Source of the DNA: Hydractinia symbiolongicarpus
Taxonomy: Eukaryota > Cnidaria > Hydrozoa > Anthoathecata > Hydractiniidae
Length of the DNA: 64,000 bases
Assembly: GCF_029227915.1 (NCBI RefSeq)
Contig: NC_079887.1
Location: 14,136,001-14,200,000 of the forward strand
Direction: 5' to 3'
The translations under genes were made by a program, and so were the position numbers. A model generated the notes under the pieces. That model had not been told where the DNA came from. It ran no database searches and saw only the letters and a program-made list of their open reading frames with translations. Below are positions 13,801-25,800 of this stretch, one piece after another (position 1 is the first letter of the stretch; every line of letters starts with the position of its first letter).

Positions 13801-16800
13801 TTTAGCAAGAGCAACAAGAGTGCAATTAAAATAAATTTGCTCTCAAATTTCAGCCACTGAGAAATACTAATTTTCACTGAAAAGGTTGTTCTTTTTGTAG
13901 AAAAATATGCTGTTTTATGTAAAGGTATATTTACACAGCGCATAAGAGTGCATTATTTCTTTGATTAGAATTAATGAAGCGTGATAAATTAAAATTTAAC
14001 ATTCCTAAAACATTTTGCTGGATAATCCTCCTTTTTTTTGAGGCCTAAAGGTACAGTATGTCAGAAGATCAAGGGAAAAACACAACAGCATGATATTAAA
14101 CTCAAAAGTGTGAGACTGTAAAAACTTGTTTAATACTATCATTTGATGGAGACTTTTTATAATTTTATATAATTTATTTTAAAGTTTAGGAAATAAAAAC
14201 AGTATTATGAACATATATACTTGTAGCAACTCCAGCAGCACCAAGATGCAGGATAGCTGCAATGGGTGAAATAATCCCTTTCACTTCATCAGGAGATATG
14301 TTTAACTGTTGGAAGGCTGTTTGCAGCCTACTCCAATTTTGCAGGTGTGTGTCTTTATCAGAAAACTAAAATATTAAATGATTTTTTCACTAATAGTGGG
14401 ACAAAGTAACAAAAACCGTCTAGAAAATGAGTGGGCAAGAAAATGACATCTTATTGAAGCAAAGATAAAGGAGTACCTGCTCAACTGAAATTTTAAACAA
14501 AGTCAAAATGCCTATGTTAGATGAAAAAACAACCAGGTAAAAAAACAGAAAACACAAACAACTGTTCTATAAAAAAGGGAAATTTTGCCTATTTTTACAC
14601 GTCAACTGGACAAACTACCTACAAGCATGGCTGCATGCAGTGTAATGGGTGTGTCTGTGGCAATCAGGTCTAGGGATCATGGATCAAATTCCTGGCAGTG
14701 ATGAGCAAAGTAGTTCTACTTGAGTTTCTTTTTTTTTCAATATATGAGGCATATAAAGTAGTCTAAATTTCTTTGCAAGTGAAAATATTTTGATACTGTT
14801 AATAAAGTCATTTTTCGTAAAAAAAAAGGTCCCTTGCCCACCCTTTAAATGAATGTCCAGGTAAAAGAAATTTGCAAATAAATAGTTAAAAAGGGTAATA
14901 TATATCATGACATGCTAAAACAGAAAAAAATTTATAGACAAAAACTACAATGAATAATGTTTTTAAACTAACCTTTTGTTCAAAATCAAACAAAAAGTTT
15001 CCTTCCCTTGGGAGAGAATCCAGGAAAAGGTCTTGCTTCAACTTTTTATCGCAACCATCAAGTAACTCGTAGAAAATTTGATATGACGATTCATTTGGTA
15101 CCATCCTTGAAACTCGAGTTTTATCCAAAAAGAAGTTCTGCAAAAAAGTGATAATGCATATACAATGAAAATAATCCAAAAAACTAAAAAACTAAAGCTA
15201 AAAACTAAAAAAATCATAATCAATGAGAAATGTTCTGACAGAAATAACGATGCTGCAATTTGGTTACTTTTTATATGTTCATTCTGTGTGATGAAATATA
15301 AATTTACAATTCGCAGCAGATAAAAAGAGGCAAAATTAATACCCATTCAGCATTTTATACTCCATTCCACAGAAAACTATATTTAAGCAAAATGTAAATT
15401 AAGTTAAAAAAAAATCTCTTTAAATACATATATGTGACGATTCCAGGGAATTTGATAACAACCTATATTTATCGATCACTATTTAGCGATAATTCATGAA
15501 AAAAGAACAGAATTATCGATAAATAAAATGGATTAGCGATCAGGTCATTAGCGATCAACAATGCTGAGCTATAATTATTGCTAATTTGATTTGCTTTGTC
15601 AGCAGATTATCGATAATAGTGCAATATGGCCGACGCATAAATTTGTTAGCTTATTATGCGAAAAGCAAGCTAGACAACATTCTTTTAATGTTTGTTGATT
15701 AAATAACTTGCAAAACAGCAAAAACGGTTTACTTGATGTTTTCATAAAGTGTATTAATATTCTTTTTAGAAGTAAATATAACTTGTTTGATCGCTGTAAA
15801 GAATAAAAAAATAATTTAGTTAGTCTCTTTTAATTTTTTTTTGTTCTGCAAAATATCACACACTGTAAACATGCGGCACTGTCCAGAGCCCTTTTTATTT
15901 TAGATTCTTCTTTTGGACGTAATGGCTGCGCTGGAACAAAACGTTATTAAATTAACTTACTACTTTATAATAATAAGTAAGAAACAAGTTTCTTTTTGTA
16001 TAAAAGTCTACGCCAATAAATTTACAGCTTTTTTAAAAATAAAACAAGTCTCGGGTGCTAGGTAGCCTCTAACAGTTGCATTGGAATAATTTTAATTGTG
16101 ATCGTTTATAATATGCCAAACTTTCACCAAAAAACAGCAGGAACAAAACCTTGAATTAGCTAGCTACTTTATGACAAGTAAGAAACAAGCTACTTTTTGT
16201 ATAAAAGTCCACACCAGTGAATTTATAGCTTTCTTAAAACTAAAACAAGTCTGGATCAAGGGAGCTAGCTAGCTAGCCTCAGCTGTTGCTTTGCAATAAT
16301 TTTAGTTGTGATGGTTTAATTTGCCAAACTTTCAGTCTGAAAAATTATATTATATCGGCAAATAAAATAAGAAAATCTGCTTAAATGCAAATTGATACAG
16401 CCAAATTAGGGGGTGTTTTTGTTTGTGTCACTTAAAGCCCTGTTTACACAAACCACGCAACATACAAAACACTACTGGAAATTCCTGTTTTTAACCATGT
16501 TAGATTTTTTTTACTGCTTGCATGCCATTTCTTTATATTACACAAAATTGCAGTATCAAAAATATCATTTTTAGACACTGCCACAATAAAGCTAGTGTGT
16601 GGTCATTCTGTAACTAATTTTTCCCACACCTGTTGAATTACATAACTTTTTGTAATGTTTTTTTTGGAGTGCCAGTAAAATCATGTATCGGACATTTCAT
16701 TTATATGAGAAGGTGTCGTCAGACATTTGATATTTTGATACCCAATTTTTGGGCGAAAATTTGCATTGCATATTCCTTTAAATTTAGAATTATGGTGTTA

Positions 16801-19800
16801 CATGGTGGAGAAGAGTTTTGTGTGCTTCAGAAATCTTGATGGTTCCCATGTTCCACTCCTGAATTATATATTTATAGTAATGTATTTTAACCAAAAAATA
16901 AATTTAACCTCTTATTTTTGGTTACGCGATAGTGAAGTTACCTATAAATTAGGGTCTGTTCATACGTCAAAGCTTTTCTCTAGGTCCACTCATCACGATT
17001 TTCTGATTTTTTTACACAGTTATTTATAAATAAATACTAGGAAGTAACATTTTTGATTATCATTACTTTTTTCTATAAATGGTTTAAAATATTATTGCAG
17101 ATCATTATCTAGTCCCACATGCGGCCTCTGGTTTCAAATTTTTTTCACATTTTCTTAAAATATAACCTGAGAACAATATTATTTACCAATTTCAGTTGAT
17201 TTAATGCTACCACCCAAATTAACCGTAAATAAGGTTTTCATGTTTGTCTAAAAATTTCATTATTTATTCTCATGTTTGATAATCGCGTGTACAATCACTG
17301 TACAGAAATAATTTTGATATGGTTTACATAATTAGTAAGTAGCACAATTTAAATTTTAGAAACTTTCTTTGTTTATATATATATATATTTATTTTTTAAA
17401 TGTTAAACTTTGAAATTGTTGTTAACTATTAATTATAATATATCATGAGGAAAGTATTTACATCCGTAGTTTTTGCATTTTACGTTACAAAATAATATGA
17501 AATGGAAATGTTTATGTATTCATTTTAGTTTTACCTTGTGTTACCAAATTAATCCCTCATGAGGGTGGAATAATTTCTAAAGGAAGAAACTGTTTGCAGG
17601 AGAAACTATGCAGCCATCCCCAAAATTTGGACGTCCTTTTAAGGATGACTCTATGCATTATGAAAGAAAAAATAGCCAAAGATCTATTCCCCTACCTTGT
17701 TACAAAATTTGTCTGGGATAGAAAGTGACACATTTTATTTATTTGTAACAAAGAGTACATGAAACGCGTGCCCTATTAAATTCCTTGGTTTACTGATTTT
17801 ATTACAAACTTTGTTTTGTAAAGAAAAAGTGTTACTGTTTCCTAAAGTAAGACCTACATGAAAACGCGCTGTTGAAGTAAACAAAACACAACTATCCACA
17901 TGTTCGACAGCTGTCCTCTTGCTTTATTCTCTAGATTATGATCCTATAAAAATAAAATTTATCCTGACTAAAAATCAAGGTAGCTAACTAGCTAAACTTT
18001 CTTGGTCAATTTTGAATCTTCTGATTGCTTTCCTTATCTAGAAAATAATTATCTAAAAAGAATAAAATAACAGAGATCAAACAAAAATAATTATTTAGCT
18101 TTTAGACACGGTGTTTTTCCCCGCAGCAAGGGATCAAAACTCGGCTTCCTTTAGCTCGCTAGCATTTATCAAGTACCGCTGTCATTATTTTAATTTATGC
18201 TAATTTAGCCCTTGCAAAATAGCGATAAATAAAAAAAGAAAATCCCTTAGCGATATTTATCGATAATTTTATATTTTTAATCTAAATTATCGATAAAACT
18301 TTTTGCTTAGCGATCAGGCACTATAAGTGATCGATAATGAAAAATTATCGCTAAATAGCTTGTTATCAAATTCCCTGGAATCGTCACATATACAGGCAAG
18401 TTAATGCAGAAAAAAATGTTTATGGTCAACAGTTTAAATCACTCAGTCCATGAAGCCTTACCTGTATTGAAGCACCTATCACAAGACCTGAAGTATCAAA
18501 ATCGAGAGTATACAAAAAACGTCCAAAAGATGCATTATGAGAAAGTTTTGTTCTAGCTTGCGTAAACGATCCAATCAATGATAATGCAGCTTCCATGCTC
18601 ATCGCTAAAAAAGAAACAACAAATTTACACAAATGTATCTTACTTACTTTAGAAAAGGTTGCTTGAGAAACAAATACTCGCTGGTTTTTAGTTTACAAAA
18701 TGTTAATGCTGTCCTCCAAAGTCATAACTGCAGTGTCCAATTTGCAAAAAAACAATCTTTGAATTCTAGTTTGGAATATTTAAGTGATTTGTTTAAGCAA
18801 GAGAAAAAACTAAATCTTGTTCTAAATAGATCTGAATATTGTTAACTATTTGTACACAAAAATAGTAATAGAGAATTTAATGAAAAAAGTTCTTAATATT
18901 CAAAAATTCAAAAAATATTCATAAAAATGAATCCTGCAAATTTCTATATTTTTGGCTAGGAATAAATGCATTAATCATAGTTGCAAAATCTTAAAAACAT
19001 CAGACATATTTTATTTTCACCAATAGGATAGCGTTATTTTTATAATGATATTATATAAAAGAAATATGTATTTTCTCATGTTATGGTTTTTAACATCAGA
19101 AAACAACCACATTCTACAGTAAAATTTTACCGAAACACATTTTTTCTCGCTATAATGTATTTAGTATTTGGGGGAGGATTAACTTGAATTAGAAAAGCAT
19201 AAAAGGTTAACACTGGCAAAAGAAAAAGTATATAAGGCAAAACATTCGGACACACATTTGTAGAAAGAAGGTGTATCACAGTACGCAGTTTGATAACAAC
19301 ATGACCATCATAAACAAAACAACAACCTGTAGCATTACTTTCCGCTGATTTTGTTACCGTAGTGAAGTATTTTATCAATTGGTGCAAATTATAGGTTTTC
19401 CCAGAGCCTGCACAACCTTGAAGGACAATAGATTGGTTAGTGTTTGCTGAAAACATTGTCCGATAACATGTCTGGGCAGTTGCGTATATGTGGGGTGGCA
19501 TATCTTCTCTTTTACAACCCTTAAACATCCACATAACCTAAAACAGAAATTATAACTATGCAGTGTCTTTAAGGAGTTGTATAAACAATAATTTTTATGT
19601 AATTATCAATATTGAAAATTTTAATTCTACCTTCAATCTGGTTTTACGTGGCGTTTGTTTTTACTCTCAATATTAACATATGAAAATTTTTAACTGTTGC
19701 AATTTGGAATTTCTGTTTCTGATATTTTTTTTGAGTTATATTAAACTTACGGGTAAAATTGTCAGCAATAAAAATTCAAATGATTTGAGCAATGTTGTAT

Positions 19801-22800
19801 TAAGCAAAATGTTTTATTATATCATAACAAGATATAGTTCTTATTCTTTCCACCTTTTACTTTGTTTTTTGTTGCAGTTGGGGACTTTTAAATTTAGACT
19901 TGTATATCATTTTTTGGAAGTAAAATTATGTGACTAATGGCCACGCATGTAAATACAGATATAACAGTAAAATGGCCTCCTTACTTAATCATTTTTAAAC
20001 TAAGGCTTTTCCTTGACACTTTTAATTTTTGCCTACGTTTTTGAAACTGAAGCTGTTAGGATCATATTGAAGAAGTACTCTGTGTCACTAACATACTGCC
20101 TGGCAATGAGCAGGATTCAATCTGCGGTCCCCAGAACTGGGAGCTGCAGATGAACCCACTAGACTACGTGCGGCAATATGTTAGCGATGAACTCAGATAG
20201 TTTATCCGGATGGTGTGTATTATAATTATTCATCTTATTATAATATTCATCTGTTAGGATCGATTGGAAATTTCATATAAATAAAAAAATAAACAAATAA
20301 AAAAAAGAATTCTGTTTTTAATACTTTTTGCTTATAAATTAGGTTTATTTATTAAACTCTTTCTCTCTCTGTTCCCTGTAGCAATTGTGAGTCCTGAACT
20401 AATATCTATGTTTTCTTGATAATACTGAAGATACTGGAAATTTCAAAATACATTTTAGTGTAGGTTGTATGGGGTGTACCAGTGACAGTATTCGAATGGA
20501 TGCTCAAAAATAATTTGTAACACCTGTCCTTCTATTTGTCTTTGTCTGTTTGTTTGTTCAATTGATGCTCATATATGTCAATTAACACGAAATCCCTTAG
20601 AATCTACATCTAAGACATCTAAGCAATGCTAGATTACACTCTGCTTTAAAGAAGCTGAACCTCTTAGGCTAAACTCCCTTTAAACATGCAACAGTAAATA
20701 AAGAAATAAAACTTCATCATTTAGAAGAATACCTTCTCAGGGTATATACATTCCTTCTTGGTGTATATACATACCTTCTCAGTGTATATCCCCAACTTAT
20801 CTTTTGGTCTAATGGCAACCAACTTGTTACCAGCATATGTGTAAGTTAAACTTCCAGCATAACGCTGACGTAAGGTATGTAAACAACCAGATTCATTAAG
20901 ATAGCGTAACGTGCACAAGTCTTCAACTTTGTCAAACTGAAGTGGATTGGCCTAGAATATAAAATATATATATACTATGGTTTACTAGAAAAATGAGATG
21001 ATTTTAGAAATGGTTATAACGATGAAAGTAATTTTCACCTTAAGACTTTTTAATGCAAGTGTGAGGTGAAAAATAAAAAAAAAATAAATAAAAAAATTAA
21101 AACAAAATTTAAATAACATCAACACTTCTATACTTCAGAAAGAAATAAACAATACAGGACAATAATATTACTATATAATTGGGTATTCAATTCCTCTTTA
21201 GTTGAAACAATTAAAAGACAATTTGTTTCTCAGATAGAAACAAAAAAATATTCACCTTCTCAACAGCATCTTCTTCCACTTCAACCACCTCGCCACCATG
21301 GTCCAACTTAACTTTACATGAATACGTTTCACCATCAGCATTTTTTTGTTTATATAATAATCCAGCAGAATAACCTCCTTGGTGTACCAGCCAAACCTTT
21401 TCAGACTCGCGCCATGAACTTTCATTCACAGAGTCACTTTCTGCTTTATTTTTCTGAAATAATAATTTAATTAAGCATGAGGATATAAAAAAAGTAATTA
21501 GTACTGTACTTGGATATGTACTCTCTTTGAAATTCATGTTAATATGGATAAGGTTGTGATGCAAGGTAGTAATTATTTACTGATGCCTTTATGCAATATG
21601 ATGAAATAAAATTAAGATTTTCAGATTGATAATTCTGGCTATAAATGGAGTTGACTGGTGCTCACATGTACACACATAGTTAATTAAAGAGGTGTGGTAT
21701 AGGATGTCATGTGTGAAGTGTCAATGTTATAGAATTTCAGAAAAAGGTGGGGGTTGGATAATTTGGCCTATACAGGGGGATTTTCCAGAAAGGGGGAAAG
21801 TCATTTCAAAGGTGAAAACGACCCATTTAGGGGTAAGCTAGAAAATCTCCACCAGACATCTCACATATAACATGAAAACGTATAACTTTACATAGGCTGC
21901 ACTGTCTAATTGGTATTATTCATATTGTCTTAATACTGTTTAAGTATTTTTGGAATGTTTTCTATTCTATACAGCGTTGAGAATGATAATCTTGCCAAGC
22001 ATGCACACAAGTTCAACTTTCTGATGATTTTAAAAGGAAGGGGTAAGGGCGGTGTTTCAATGGGGTTCTAAACTATCTGAACTATGTAAAATAATCTTTG
22101 TTCATTATTTTTCTATTTTCTATTTGGAAACACAATAATTACCATAGGGTGTCTGTAACAAAGAGATACGTTGGGTTCTACTCTGATTTCTTATATTTCG
22201 TAATGTGCAGTGTGAATCAATTTAGCAAGACAAATCTGTTTCTAGGTTCAATATACCTTATTCCACTATCTGACATACCAGAAGCCTTTGGAATTTTGTG
22301 TACACAGTTTTGGTAGATGACTTTATGTTATATGTCAAACTAAATTCGCAGATCTAGATTCCAAATAAATGTGGCATAATATTAGTAAGACTGGGTAAAT
22401 CTTTCTAAGCTGAAACTGTAATACGTAAAAGAAACATTTTTTGTGCAGACAATTCACTTTTATAGTTTATTAGTCACCTAAAATGATATAATCAAAATCC
22501 TGATTTCTACTACGCAAAGTTTAAATTGCTATGTTACTTGTTTTGCTCCTTGGAATGTTTGACACAATTTTTTTATTTTTGCATGGTTTAAGCAAAGTGA
22601 ATTTTATGTGTCTCATATACCACATATCTTTGAATAAACTTCACTTTGAATATCTTTCAGATTATCATATTAAATGCCACACCAAAATCACCTTAAAATG
22701 TCAAAAATTAGAAAACATAGCTTTTTGCAATTTTACCAAGATTTTTAGGCCTACATACTTGTAATGCTGAAGAAATTTAGTGAAACTCTATATGGAAAGA

Positions 22801-25800
22801 ATTATTCTGCAGTTATAAAACCTTTTAAAAAAGTTGAGGAAAATCTTTAGGTTGTACCCTTAGTTTCTTTTTTTTTGTTTGAACAATTTCCTGATTTCTT
22901 TCCTGTATAAACCATTTTTTTATATATTACTGATTTTCCAGAGCCTGCCCTGAACCAAGTTTTTGAAGCTTCAAAATGTCATAAGTATTGTTTGCAAACT
23001 CTGTTTTTTATTTTACAGGGTCATGCTTATTAAACTTCTTGGGCTATAACTCAGTGCATTTACTGGGTGGGTGTCATTAAGTTAAAAAAAACATCAAAGA
23101 AAAAATATTTGAGAGATTTAAATTAAATTGTATTAAATATAAAATTGAATTGAATTTTATTATTATTTTATTATTATAGTTATTCAAGCATGTAATTTCT
23201 TTCTTTGGGTTGTGATTATGTCTGTTATGAAATAATATACAGATTAAAACATAAAAAGTTAAAGATTTAAAAATTGTATTATATACAATATAATATTTTT
23301 TGCATTTTAGTAGAAAACAAAAACACATGCATATGTTTATATCTATTTCAACATATAAGACGCACATCAAAACATAGAATAATATATGTATCAATTTACA
23401 TTTAATATTGTATCTAACCTGAATTCGGACACTTTTGTTTATTTTTGTAAAAAGTTTGTATACAGGTCATGACATAGTTATTTTGTCGAGACTTTTTACT
23501 GGTGTAATCCTTTTAATAACCATTTAAACCACTTAATGATTTATTAAGAAAATAAAAAAGATGTTCTCACGGAAAAGGAATACATATTTTTTACATACAA
23601 AAAAAGCAGAAACCTATTCTGTAATGCTGCCAATTATAACAACGAAACAGCATGTCAACATTATACACAACTAACTAACAAGCTATCTATTTCACAGTTT
23701 AATTTTTTTTTTAAACAGTGGTTATCAAAAGGTCCTAAAATTTCATTTCTTTTTAAGAATCCTTTTCTCTTACTTTTATTCATAAGTTGATCTATAAACA
23801 GGAAGGTATTAAGAGAATTTAAAATAGGCATTCCGTGTAAGTAAGCTTAAACATTATAAATACTAATCACAAAACAATTAGGGGAAAATACATAAAAGTG
23901 AATGCATAAAATGTCACACTGGCCTATAATTACCAGCCTGAATTTTTTTTTACTTTATAATGATAAAGAATGAAGACAATGCCAGTGAATCCTCTATAAT
24001 GTTAAAAATCACAAAATGTGTGTGATCTTAATTTTAAATAGATTTTTAATTAATAATGTATGTTAACCATAACCATGTTTCAAAAATCAGTGTCAAAGAA
24101 ATTCATGTTATATACATAATTTATGAAAGCATAAAGTTTACTGTACAAGAATTTTCAAGATTAATAAAACAAAATAAAACGAAAAAATGTCTTGTGAATC
24201 ATTGCATACCTGCACATACAAAACTTGAATCTATAGGATGAACAGGTTGTGAGTAAAAGTAGTCAAAGGAGGCAAAATTGCTCCCGCAAAACCTTTTTGG
24301 TTAACAAAAATTGCACTTTCTATACAAAGACAAAATTAATAACTCAATTTAACTTGTGATTATGTTTAACCGTGTGTTTACCTGTACCCTAAAATCACTA
24401 TAGGTTGTGCGTATGAAAATGTAGCTGAGATTACAAATAATTTTTCGTACCAAAACAAAACCTCAGCGTATTTCACTTGCACACTGTCAAATCTAATCAG
24501 CAAAACAGGTTAAATTTAAGAAGATTTGAGGTCTTTCGATGAGAATTTTCAACCTTTTTTTATAATAAAATTGAAGAAATTTGCATAGAATAATTAAGTG
24601 TATCTGTCAGAAATCTATTAAAGAAATCCCCATATTGTATAACAACAATACCACACTTTTGAAAAAAATAATTGACAAAAGTTATAGGCCTAAAAATCCT
24701 GTTAATTTGATACAACAAAATGTTTATAAAGCTGTAATTAGTTTCGTAATATTCACACATTGTACGTTAAGACTTTCTAGTTTTAAATGAACCATATACA
24801 GACATAAAATGAACGATATACAGCATATAAATCACAGGCTACGGAGATGAAAGGAAATATTTTTACCCCTGGTATTTACATGCAAAAATTTATCTATACT
24901 CTGATAATAAAAGCAGTTCATTAAAGAACCACATGAATTAAAACTCACCTTTATCTTTGCCAATGAACTACCTGAACGTGCTAATGAAGCCACTCTGCCT
25001 AGCTTGGGTGAATGAGCATGCACTGCAGCAGTTCTTGAACTCAATTCAGCAAATTCAGGGACAGGGGCAACTTTTAGTGTCACTGAATTACCTATAATGT
25101 GAATGAAAAGTGATTTGAGGGATATTACATATTAGAAGCACAGTTATACGAAATAGCAAAGTACATCTCTAAAAGATAATAAAGATTGGTATAAATAGAA
25201 TGAAATTCCATTGAAATTAGTGAAAAGGAATAGTCCTGTGGGAGTTATCCAGGGAGAAATATCCAAGCAATTATCTAGGATAAATTTTTCTCTCACTGCC
25301 ACCTTAATACCACACTACAGACACAAAAAACATAATGATGGTTGAACCACAGATTTATCCTCTGATACAAAGATCTAAAAATTATAATACCTGTATACGT
25401 CTGTTTGTCAAAATGGTAACAGAAGTAGCGACACCCACAAAATGTGTTATAAGGAAGGGCAACCCCATGGATTTTTCCATGGGTTAACAACTAGTATTTA
25501 TCAAACACCTATCAACCAAGACTGGCTACTGCTGTAAGATAACTTGTTTTAACAACGGGGTGTGCGCTGAGTCAACTTTAATAGTCAGTATTGCTTACTA
25601 TGCAAACAGATTGATTTGGTTTATTAGGGTAGGATAGTCTCCTTAGGTTATGTGCATCCATGTTGAAAATATCTTGCAGAAAATTAGGCCATTTTCCAAA
25701 AGCAATAGAAGGAGGTGCAACACAGCGCTTGGATTCTTAAATTAAAACAAACTAGGTGCTAATGTTCTGACAGCGCAAATGAATCTACATATTTGGTCAT

